7,280 bases of DNA from assembly GCA_965363675.1 (NCBI GenBank), contig CBDTTW010000151.1, forward strand, positions 1-7,280, in the 5' to 3' direction. The translations under genes were made by a program, and so were the position numbers. This DNA comes from CBDTTW01 sp965363675 (GTDB lineage: Bacteria; Bacteroidota; Rhodothermia; Rhodothermales; DASSAV01). This document shows positions 1 to 5,986 of the stretch, one piece after another. A model generated the notes under the pieces. The model was not told where the DNA came from. It searched no databases and saw only the letters and a program-made list of their open reading frames with translations. Positions within the stretch are counted from its first letter, which is position 1. Every line of letters starts with the position of its first letter.

Positions 1-449
1 CGGCGCGGCAGAGCGGGCGCCTGGTGGGCTTCGCGCTGCTCTCGCCGACGCCGGGGCGCAACGGCTGGCTCGTGGAGCAGATCGCGCGCAGCCGGACGGC
101 CCCCAACGGCACAGCCGAACTGCTGCTCGACGGGGCCATGCAGACGCTCACAGCGCGCGGGGCCGCCTGCGTCACCCTGGGGCTGGCGCCGCTGTGCGGG
201 GCGCCCGCCGGCGAGGTGTGGTGGCTGCGCACGGCCCTGGGGCTGCTCAAAACCGCCGGGCGGCCCTACTACGACTTCGAGGGGCTGGAGCGCTTCAAGG
301 CCAAGTTCCGGCCCGCCGTCTGGGAGCCGGTGTACGCGCTCGTGAACACGCCGCGCGTGCGCCCCCGGCTGCTGTGGGCGCTGGCCGAAGCGTTCGCCGG
401 AGGCTCGCCGCTGGGGCTCGTGCGGCGCGCGGCCCACCGGCGGCGCTAA
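1..449 (+). CDS. Phosphatidylglycerol lysyltransferase-like protein (DUF2156 / LPG_synthase_C domain), 5' partial
   Basis: The reading frame is open at the left edge (first full codon at 3) and ends at TAA 447-449, leaving the last 148 residues. They match the C-terminal GNAT-like half of the MprF/DUF2156 family: GFALLSP strand at about residues 9-15, APNG at 33-36 followed by an ELLLD helix, LGLAPL at 59-64, and FEGLERFKAKF at 92-102 followed by a WEPVYAL segment, the family's typical closing block. In MprF this domain transfers lysine from Lys-tRNA to phosphatidylglycerol at the membrane; many stand-alone relatives have unproven substrates. Whether an N-terminal membrane flippase part exists here cannot be seen. 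The tail is strongly basic (RRAAHRRR), which could favour contact with anionic lipid or tRNA. The GTG at 24-26 is an internal valine, not the start. The gene converges on the hybrid kinase with a 4-nt overlap. Confidence 0.8.
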   Translation, partial: ARQSGRLVGFALLSPTPGRNGWLVEQIARSRTAPNGTAELLLDGAMQTLTARGAACVTLGLAPLCGAPAGEVWWLRTALGLLKTAGRPYYDFEGLERFKAKFRPAVWEPVYALVNTPRVRPRLLWALAEAFAGGSPLGLVRRAAHRRR

Positions 450-460
450 AGCGCGCCGCC
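439..460. terminator. Possible bidirectional hairpin at the convergent stop codons
   Basis: GGCGGCGC (439-446) is the perfect reverse complement of GCGCCGCC (453-460), giving an 8-bp all-G/C stem around a 6-nt loop TAAAGC. The plus-strand TAA (447-449) lies wholly in the loop, and the minus-strand TAG (448-446) straddles the loop and stem. The position is ideal for a bidirectional terminator between convergent genes. No T-rich tract follows on either strand, so it is not a canonical intrinsic terminator. The function is inferred from position, and chance pairing in GC-rich DNA is possible. Confidence 0.4.
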
Positions 461-3400
461 CGCCTTGCAGACCGCATCGAGGACCGCGTACAAATCGTCG
501 CGGCGGAAAGGTTTGCTGATATAGCCGGTGAAGCCGGCGTCCAGGAACCGCGCGCGGTCGCCGGGCAGGGCGTAGGCCGTCATGGCGTAGATGGGCGTCG
601 CGGCGGCGCCGTTGCTGCGGAGGGTGCGCATCACGTCCTCGCCGCTCTCGCCGGCGCCGAGGTTGATGTCCATGAGGATAGCGTCGTAGGTGTGGGCATC
701 GGCGCAGGCGAGCGCTTCGCCGGCCGAGGCGGCCACATCGACGCGGCAGCGCTTGCTCAGCAGATGCCGGGCGAGCATCTGGGTATGCGGGTCATCCTCG
801 ACGACGAGCACGCGCGCGCCCGCGCCCGGCTGCGCGGCCGGGAAAACGAAAGCGTCCTCGACCTCGGGCGGGGCGCCTTCGGTGCGGGGAAGGCGCACCG
901 TGACGACGGCGCCGCGCCCCTGCTCGCTCTCGACGCAGATCTCGCCGCCCATCAGCTCGACCAGTTGGCGCGTGATGGACATGCCGAGGCCGCTGCCCTC
1001 GAAGCCCCGGGAGTGGCCCGTGGACTCCTGCCGGAACTCGTCGAAGATGTGCGGCAGAAACTCGGGGCTGATGCCGATGCCGGTATCGGCCACCTGCAAG
1101 ACGACGTGCGGTCCTTCAAACCCCACGCCGACGGTGATGCGTCCCTCGCGGGTGAACTTTACGGCGTTGGAGACCAGGTTGTTGAGGATGCGGTCCAGCG
1201 CGCGGCCGTCGGCGAGCACTTCGAGCGCCTCGCAGCCGCGCGTGTCCAGGCGCAGCTCGACGCCGCTCTGGGCGGCGCGCCCGGCGAACAGGCGCGCCGC
1301 GAGGCGGGCGTGCTCGACGACATCGACGACGTTCTGCTGAAGCTGCATGCCGCCGCTGCGGATTTGCGCCAGGTCGAGCACCGAGTTCAGGGTGTCCATG
1401 AGGCGCCGGCCGCTGCTGCGGATGAGGTCCACGAACTCGCGCGCCGGCTCGGGCACTTCCTCTTCGAGCACATCGGTAAAGCCGATGATGGCCGTAAGGG
1501 GCGTCCGGATCTCGTGGCTCATGTTCGCCAGGAACGAATCCTTGAGCTGGGCCATTTCCTCGGCGCGCCGGCGGGCCTCGACGAGGGCTTCCTCGTGGGC
1601 GCGCTCGGCCGTCACGTCGCGCAGGATGACCTGCAACGCCATGCGGCCTTCGAGCACGGTCGGCACGCCGACTACCTCGACCATGCGCTTTTCGCCGTCG
1701 AAGCAGCGGATGCCGTAGGTATGCGGCTCCGTCGAGGTCAGGTCCATCGACCAGAGGTCGCGGTTTCGGACGTAGGCGGCTTCGTAAGCGGGAATGAGGA
1801 AGTCCGAAACGGAGCGGCCGATGATCTGCGCCGGGTCGGCGGCGTCCACCAGGCGTGCGGCGGCGGCGTTGGCATAGTGGAGCCGGTCGTCCTGAATGAT
1901 GATGATCGGCAGCGGGCTATGCTCGACGAGGCGGCGCCAGCGGTCCTTGCTTTCCTGTAGGGCCGCCTCCACCCGGCGCCGCTGCGTCACGTCCATGACG
2001 ATGCCGGAGAGGCGCAGCGGCGCTCCGTCGGCGGCGCGGTGCACGGCGCCCTTGACCATGAGCCAGACGACGGCGCCGCTGTCGAGCACGGCCCGGAAGT
2101 CGAGCGCGAAGTCCTCGCCGGAGGCCAGCAGTTGCTTGATCGTGGCGTGCGAGTTTTCGCGGTCCTGGGGATAGAGACGGTCCAGGAAGGTTTGCAGGCC
2201 GCCCGCAAAGGCGCCGGGGGCGAGGCCCAGCAGCGCCTCGGCTTCCTCGGTCAGGTGGAGCCGGTCGGCGAGGCAGTCGTACTCCCACGCGCCCATCTCG
2301 GCCGAGGCGCAGGCCAGCGCCAGGCGCTCGCGGGCCAGCAGGGCTTCGCGCTCGACGCGCCGCCGCTCGGTGATGTCGGTGTGCGAGCAGACGTACCCGG
2401 CGAGGGCGCCGTCGTCGCCGAGCAGCGGGTTCACGCGCAGCAGTACGAGGATCTCGCGGCCGTCGCGGCGCCTGACTTCTACCTCGCCCTGCCAGGACTC
2501 GCGGCGCATGACGGCCCTCTGCAACTCTCCGATGATTTCGGGGGTTTTGAAAATCAGGGCAGGCCCTGCCGCCTCGAGTTCTTCGGCGCTGTAGCCTACC
2601 ATCTCCAGGAAAGCCGGGTTGAAGTACAGGTGGTTCGTCGCGGCTTCCTGAATGACGAAGCCGTCGCCGGCGCACTCGACGGCGCGCCGGAAGCGGCGCA
2701 GCTCGCGCAGCGCCTGCTTTTGCGCCGTCACGTCGCGGATGACCGTGTGCACGAGCGTTTTGCCGACGAGCGACATGCTGACCTCGGCGAGGAACGCCGA
2801 GCCGTCCCGGCGCAGGTACTCGCGGACGAAGCGGCGGATTTCGCCGGGGCGGATCTCCTCGAAGAGCAGCGGCGTCTCGTCCAGGGCGTGCGGGGCCACG
2901 AGCGCGGCGTAGGGCAGCCCGCCGAGCAGCTCTGCGCGCGTGCGCCCGAACAGTCGGCACGCCTCGTCGCTGACCTCGACGAAGAGCCCGTCGAGGCCGA
3001 TGACGCAGATGCCGTCGGAGGCTTGCTCGGTCAGGCTTCGGTAGCGCTGCTCGCTGGCGCGGAGGGCATCGAGGGTCTCCTGAGCGGCCGTCACGTCGCG
3101 GGCGATGCCTTCGACGGCGAGCGGGCGCCCGGCTTCGTCGCGGATGAAGCGGGCCTGCGTTTCCATCCACAGCAGGCGGCCGTCCTTGTGGCGCCAGCGC
3201 TGCGTCATGACATGCTCGGCGCAGCCGGGGTCGGCCAGCATGGCGTTGGAGGCGTGCAGATCGTCGGGGTGGATCAGGTTTTGCGTGAGAAACGGGTTGC
3301 CGTAGTGCTCCTCGGTCGAGTAGCCGGTCACGCGTTCGGCCGAGGGGCTGATGTACTCGAAGGCAGGCTCGGGGTGGAAGCGCAGGCGGTAGATGATGTC

Positions 3401-4414
3401 CTTTGCGCCGTCGGCGAGCAGGCGAAGCTGCTGCGCCTGAGAGGCGAGCGCCTCTTCGGCGCGGCGCATCTCGGTGATGTCCGTGAAGGCGTTCACGGCG
3501 CCGATCACCTCGCCCCGCTCGCCGAGCAGGGGGTTGATGTTGACCAGGGCGCTGAAGCGGCCGCCGTCCGGGCGCTCGACGTTCACCTCGACGTTGCGGT
3601 AGGCGCGGCCGGTGCGCAGCGTGTCGGCCATGGGGGTGTCGAGGTGCGGCACAGGCTCGCCGGTGGTCCGGTACAGCCGGAACGAGCCGCACATCACGTC
3701 GGCGGCGCTGTGGAGCGCAGGCGTCCGGCCCCACATCTCGCGGGCGGCGTGGTTGAAGAAGGTGATGCGGCCCTCGGCGTCTACGGCGTAGACGGCGGCA
3801 GGCATGGCCTCGACGACGCGCCGGAGCGTCTCGGCGCTGCGGCGCTCGCTGCGCCCCCGCTCGCGGGCGCTGCCGATGACGCCGGCGGCGGCCTGTAGGA
3901 ACGCCTGGTCTTCCGCAGACCACCGGCGCGCGGCGCGGCAGGCATCGACGCCCACGAAGCCAAACCACTGCGTCTCGGAGGCGATGGGCGCCACCATGAG
4001 CGCCTGGATGTCCTGCGCGGTGAGCATGTCGCGCTCGGCGGGGGGCATCTCCTGCACCAACCCGACGAACACCTCGGAGGCGCCCTGCTGCCCCTGGGCG
4101 CGCGCCAGAAAAGGAAAGTCGGCGTAGGGAAACTCCTGGAGGAGCGCGTTGCCGATCTGGGGCGCGATGCCGGGCGCGACCCACTCGTGCTGCTGGCGCG
4201 CGTACAACGCGCCGTCGGCGCCGGTGAAGTTGTCGAAGATGTAGGCGCGGTCGGCTCCGAGGGCCTCGCCGATTACGCGGAGCACCCCGGCGAACGCCTC
4301 CGGCCCCGTGGAACCGAGCAGGGTTCGGGAAACGGCGGCGATAGCGGCCAGCGCATGGGCGCAATCGGCCGTCGCGCTCACGGCGGGCGCGCTTTCCGGT
4401 GCATGCTCGTTCAT
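446..4414 (-). CDS. Soluble hybrid histidine kinase: GAF, six PAS/PAC, HisKA, HATPase, receiver (1322 aa)
   Basis: Domain order from the start: GAF (about 22-185, with AYIFDNF and a WFGFVGVD strand); then six PAS/PAC units whose closing D-[IV]-T motifs have their Asp at 312, 440, 561, 680, 808 and 933 (spacing 119-128 residues); a short coiled coil (about 937-957); HisKA with SHEIRTPL and phosphoacceptor His967; HATPase with N box N1079/N1083, G1 box DTGIG 1110-1114, F box FDEF 1124-1127 and G2 box GSGLG 1140-1144; and a receiver from about 1202 with acidic pocket E1206-D1208, phosphoacceptor Asp1249, Thr1279 and Lys1301. All catalytic residues are intact. No membrane segment or signal peptide is visible, so it should sense cytosolic cues. 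ATG 4414-4412 is chosen because GGAGG (4427-4423) precedes it by 8 nt. An in-frame ATG at 4528 would add 38 residues unlike the domain and would bury this ribosome site. The ligands are unknown. The fused receiver implies a phosphorelay to an unlinked phosphotransfer protein. It is divergent from the 4832-5983 kinase. Confidence 0.93.
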   Translation of the reverse strand: MNEHAPESAPAVSATADCAHALAAIAAVSRTLLGSTGPEAFAGVLRVIGEALGADRAYIFDNFTGADGALYARQQHEWVAPGIAPQIGNALLQEFPYADFPFLARAQGQQGASEVFVGLVQEMPPAERDMLTAQDIQALMVAPIASETQWFGFVGVDACRAARRWSAEDQAFLQAAAGVIGSARERGRSERRSAETLRRVVEAMPAAVYAVDAEGRITFFNHAAREMWGRTPALHSAADVMCGSFRLYRTTGEPVPHLDTPMADTLRTGRAYRNVEVNVERPDGGRFSALVNINPLLGERGEVIGAVNAFTDITEMRRAEEALASQAQQLRLLADGAKDIIYRLRFHPEPAFEYISPSAERVTGYSTEEHYGNPFLTQNLIHPDDLHASNAMLADPGCAEHVMTQRWRHKDGRLLWMETQARFIRDEAGRPLAVEGIARDVTAAQETLDALRASEQRYRSLTEQASDGICVIGLDGLFVEVSDEACRLFGRTRAELLGGLPYAALVAPHALDETPLLFEEIRPGEIRRFVREYLRRDGSAFLAEVSMSLVGKTLVHTVIRDVTAQKQALRELRRFRRAVECAGDGFVIQEAATNHLYFNPAFLEMVGYSAEELEAAGPALIFKTPEIIGELQRAVMRRESWQGEVEVRRRDGREILVLLRVNPLLGDDGALAGYVCSHTDITERRRVEREALLARERLALACASAEMGAWEYDCLADRLHLTEEAEALLGLAPGAFAGGLQTFLDRLYPQDRENSHATIKQLLASGEDFALDFRAVLDSGAVVWLMVKGAVHRAADGAPLRLSGIVMDVTQRRRVEAALQESKDRWRRLVEHSPLPIIIIQDDRLHYANAAAARLVDAADPAQIIGRSVSDFLIPAYEAAYVRNRDLWSMDLTSTEPHTYGIRCFDGEKRMVEVVGVPTVLEGRMALQVILRDVTAERAHEEALVEARRRAEEMAQLKDSFLANMSHEIRTPLTAIIGFTDVLEEEVPEPAREFVDLIRSSGRRLMDTLNSVLDLAQIRSGGMQLQQNVVDVVEHARLAARLFAGRAAQSGVELRLDTRGCEALEVLADGRALDRILNNLVSNAVKFTREGRITVGVGFEGPHVVLQVADTGIGISPEFLPHIFDEFRQESTGHSRGFEGSGLGMSITRQLVELMGGEICVESEQGRGAVVTVRLPRTEGAPPEVEDAFVFPAAQPGAGARVLVVEDDPHTQMLARHLLSKRCRVDVAASAGEALACADAHTYDAILMDINLGAGESGEDVMRTLRSNGAAATPIYAMTAYALPGDRARFLDAGFTGYISKPFRRDDLYAVLDAVCKAGGAL

Positions 4415-4422
4415 ACCTCGGT

Positions 4423-4427
4423 CCTCC
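4423..4427 (-). promoter_or_regulatory. Ribosome binding site of the hybrid kinase
   Basis: On the minus strand GGAGG lies 8 nt before ATG 4414-4412. This strong Shine-Dalgarno match decides the start over the in-frame upstream ATG at 4528-4526. Confidence 0.75.
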
Positions 4428-4441
4428 GCCGGGCTCAGGCT

Positions 4442-4479
4442 GCGGCCCCTGCACTCCCCCGAAGGGTCGCGCAGCCCGC
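4442..4479 (-). promoter_or_regulatory. Possible structured 5' leader hairpin with a UUCG tetraloop
   Basis: Read as minus-strand RNA, this stretch folds around C(UUCG)G, one of the most stable tetraloops. Inner stem: CCC/GGG. Next comes a tandem GA/AG mismatch pair, then CUGCGC/GUGCAG (one G-U wobble), a small asymmetric internal loop (1 versus 3 nt), and GCGG/CCGC. It ends about 28 nt before the start codon, outside the Shine-Dalgarno sequence. The G-U pair and UUCG loop exist only in the minus-strand transcript, which fits a leader of the hybrid kinase. No known riboswitch class is recognised. It could be chance pairing in GC-rich sequence. Confidence 0.3.
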
Positions 4480-4512
4480 GCGCCGCCGCCGGGAATAACA
4501 AATCTTTTGCAG

Positions 4513-4693
4513 CGCTTAAGTTACGCATTGCTCATGCTGATAAAGCAGTAAAGCCGAAGAGCCGGGCGAGATAATTTTCTGTTCATACTGAACTTAGCCC
4601 GCCGGCCGCAAGCACTTAGCGGAAAGCCCTGGGGCAGGCCACCGGACCCTGCATTCTAGAAGGGTATCGTACCGGCGGAGGCCGACTTAAGCG
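4513..4693. repeat. Four dispersed copies of an ACTTA(A)GC-like word
   Basis: ACTTAAGCG occurs at 4685-4693 on plus and at 4521-4513 on minus, forming a 9-bp inverted pair. ACTTAGC occurs as a direct pair on plus at 4592-4598 and 4614-4620, with starts 22 bp apart (about two helical turns). All lie between the two divergent start codons. This could be a shared binding-site family for one regulator; no named consensus is recognised. Confidence 0.3.
4581..4593. repeat. Small palindrome GTTCA-TAC-TGAAC, possible operator
   Basis: The arms are perfect 5-bp inverted repeats around a 3-bp centre, in the AT-richer core of the divergent region and just downstream of GATAAT on the plus strand. Size and position suit a dimeric regulator's half-sites, but such short palindromes also occur by chance. 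No known operator consensus is recognised. Confidence 0.3.
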
Positions 4694-4831
4694 ATCCGTA
4701 AACTTCCGGCGGCGGCAAGCGCGATTTTCCGAAGTTCGTTCATTCTTCAACGGTTTGGGGGCTAAACGCTTTTCGTGGATGAACATGGAGAGCGCAGGGG
4801 GCCGTATTTTCCCGGTCAAATGCCGAGCCCT

Positions 4832-5983
4832 ATGACGACTTCCTTCCTGCCTGCCGAAACGGCCCCGCCCGAGGAGCTGGCGCAGCAGATCGCGGCCTTC
4901 CGCGCGCTGCCGGAGCACATCGTGGCGATGCTCGACACGGCCGGCGATGCGCTCGTGGTGCTCAACGCCGAGCGGCAGATCGTGTGGGCGAACGCGGCGC
5001 TGGAAGCCCTTGCCGACGAGCACGAGGGCGGCGGTGTGCTGGGCTTTCGCCCCGGCGAGGTGCTCGGCTGCGTGCGCACGGCGCGCGGCGAAGCCTGCGG
5101 CACGACGGACTTTTGCCGCACCTGCGGCGCGGCGCAGGCCATCGTGAGCAGCCAGCAGGGTTCGGCGGACGTGCGCGAGTGCCGGATGCAGCTCAGCGAC
5201 CCCGGCGAAGCGCTCGACCTTCAGATCAGCACGCGCCCGCTCGTGCTGGACGGGGTGCGCTACACCGTCTTTGCCGTCAAGGACATCAGCCACGAAAAGC
5301 GGCGGCGCGTGCTGGAGCGGGTGTTCTTCCACGACGTGATGAACACGGCGGGCAACCTGCGCACCATCACGGACCTCCTGGCGCATGCGCCCGCCCACCG
5401 GCAGGACCGCTTCAAGCGGATGCTGGGCGTGGCCGTGGAGCAGCTCATCGACGAGATCGGGCGGCAGCAGGAGCTGGTCGCCGCCGAGGAGGGGCAGTTG
5501 CGCGTTCGCCCGGCGGCCATCGACACGTCGGTCGTGCTCGAAGAGGTCATGGACGCCTACCTGCAACTGAGCAACCTGGCGCACTGCCGCCTCCGCCTCG
5601 ATCCGGCCAGCGAGGTCGTGGAGTTCACGAGCGATCCGTCGCTCGTCAAGCGGGTGCTGGGCAACATGCTCAAAAACGCGCTCGAAGCCAGCCAGACCGG
5701 CGAGACGGTGACGCTCGGCGGCGGCCCGGCGCCCGAGGGCGGCGTGCGGTTCTGGGTGCACAACCCCGCGTGCATGCCGAAGGCCGTGCGCAGCCAGGTG
5801 TTCCAGCGCTCGTTCTCGACGAAGGAGGCCGGGCGGGGCATCGGCACGTACTCGATGCAACTGCTGACGTGCAAGTACCTTCAGGGAAGCCTCGGGTTCA
5901 CGAGCACCCCCGAGGACGGCACCACCTTTACGGCCACGTACCCGGCCGCGCTGGGCGCAGCGTGCTGCGGCGAAAGCGCCTAG
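4832..5983 (+). CDS. PAS sensor histidine kinase with cysteine-rich PAS domain and atypical ATP-binding G1 region (383 aa)
   Basis: A PAS domain covers about residues 30-152 (DALVVLNAERQIVWAN core, closing VKDIS). It carries a compact cysteine cluster C80-X8-C89-X5-C95-X2-C98 (CRTCGA) plus C117 in an ECR motif, suggestive of metal or iron-sulfur binding. A kinase core follows: phosphoacceptor candidate His167 in FFHDVMNTAGN, N box N278/N282 (GNMLKNALEA), then VHN with Asn311 where the usual DxGxG begins, QRSFSTK, and GRGIGTYS (334-341) as G2 box. I recall this N-for-D, RSFSTK/GTYS pattern as typical of a recognised kinase subfamily, so it is probably active. No membrane segment or receiver is seen. 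The start is uncertain. ATG 4832 is chosen because G/C-rich third positions begin there. ATG 4820 and GTG 4775 are in frame, but 4775-4831 has non-coding-like codon use and no start has a good Shine-Dalgarno sequence. The gene overlaps the TPR kinase by 4 nt. Confidence 0.88.
   Translation: MTTSFLPAETAPPEELAQQIAAFRALPEHIVAMLDTAGDALVVLNAERQIVWANAALEALADEHEGGGVLGFRPGEVLGCVRTARGEACGTTDFCRTCGAAQAIVSSQQGSADVRECRMQLSDPGEALDLQISTRPLVLDGVRYTVFAVKDISHEKRRRVLERVFFHDVMNTAGNLRTITDLLAHAPAHRQDRFKRMLGVAVEQLIDEIGRQQELVAAEEGQLRVRPAAIDTSVVLEEVMDAYLQLSNLAHCRLRLDPASEVVEFTSDPSLVKRVLGNMLKNALEASQTGETVTLGGGPAPEGGVRFWVHNPACMPKAVRSQVFQRSFSTKEAGRGIGTYSMQLLTCKYLQGSLGFTSTPEDGTTFTATYPAALGAACCGESA
5060..5182 (+). other. 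Cysteine cluster within the PAS domain
   Basis: This codes for about residues 77-117 of the Cys-PAS kinase and contains all five clustered cysteines (80, 89, 95, 98, 117). The spacing C-X8-C-X5-C-X2-C differs from the C-X2-C-X11-C-X2-C that I recall for the oxygen-sensing [4Fe-4S] PAS of NreB. A bound metal or cluster, or a thiol redox switch, is inferred only. Confidence 0.5.
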
Positions 5984-5986
5984 GCG
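5977..5986. repeat. Palindrome CGCCTAGGCG across the second convergent junction
   Basis: This perfect 10-bp palindrome is centred on CTAG (5980-5983), so the two TAG stops of the convergent kinases are read from opposite strands of the same four bases. A hairpin would need to open the centre, leaving about 3 bp, so it is unlikely to terminate transcription alone. No T-tract is adjacent. Confidence 0.4.

Larger units (their letters stand above)
4415..4831. promoter_or_regulatory. Divergent intergenic region between the hybrid kinase and the Cys-PAS kinase
   Basis: This 417-bp region separates two genes pointing away from each other and must contain both promoters. Composition falls from very GC-rich near 4440-4490 to distinctly AT-richer at 4495-4600 and again at 4683-4825. 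No convincing coding frame is seen. No promoter can be assigned confidently: GATAAT (4570-4575, plus) lacks a -35 partner. On the minus strand AAGATTTG (4508-4501) is one base off the Bacteroidota TAnnTTTG -7 box, but no TTG is suitably placed upstream. A weak hairpin can be drawn on the plus strand, with ACCCT (4646-4650) pairing AGGGT (4661-4665), flanked by CCGG (4642-4645 and 4672-4675). Confidence 0.6.

Noticed and set aside
194..1960. Long open frame of 588 codons on plus, antisense to the hybrid kinase
   Set aside because: The translation is Ala/Arg/Gly-rich without recognisable domains, and its opposite strand encodes intact HisKA, HATPase and receiver motifs. It is a shadow created by G/C-biased third positions.
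1608..3100. Three identical copies of GCCGTCACGTCGCG (1608-1621, 2724-2737, 3087-3100), suggesting a regulatory or CRISPR-like repeat
   Set aside because: They are in frame and encode the R-D-V-T-A end of three PAS/PAC units in a GC-biased codon context. Spacing follows the protein domain period, so they are coding repeats.
2039..3898. Long open frame of 619 codons on plus
   Set aside because: It is antisense to PAS domains 1-5 of the hybrid kinase, shows no domain signature, and has the same GC-bias artefact.
1917..4454. Open frame of 845 codons on minus in a different frame from the hybrid kinase
   Set aside because: The translation is dominated by Arg/Pro/Ala with no domain, and the overlapping frame holds clear GAF and PAS domains and a strong ribosome site.
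4415..4528. Upstream start at 4528 for the hybrid kinase
   Set aside because: The 38 extra residues show no family resemblance and would translate through a GGAGG placed ideally for ATG 4414-4412.
4570..4575. GATAAT as a sigma-70 -10 box
   Set aside because: No acceptable -35 element lies 16-19 bp upstream (around 4547-4552) and the likely host may use a different promoter consensus, so it is not called as a promoter.
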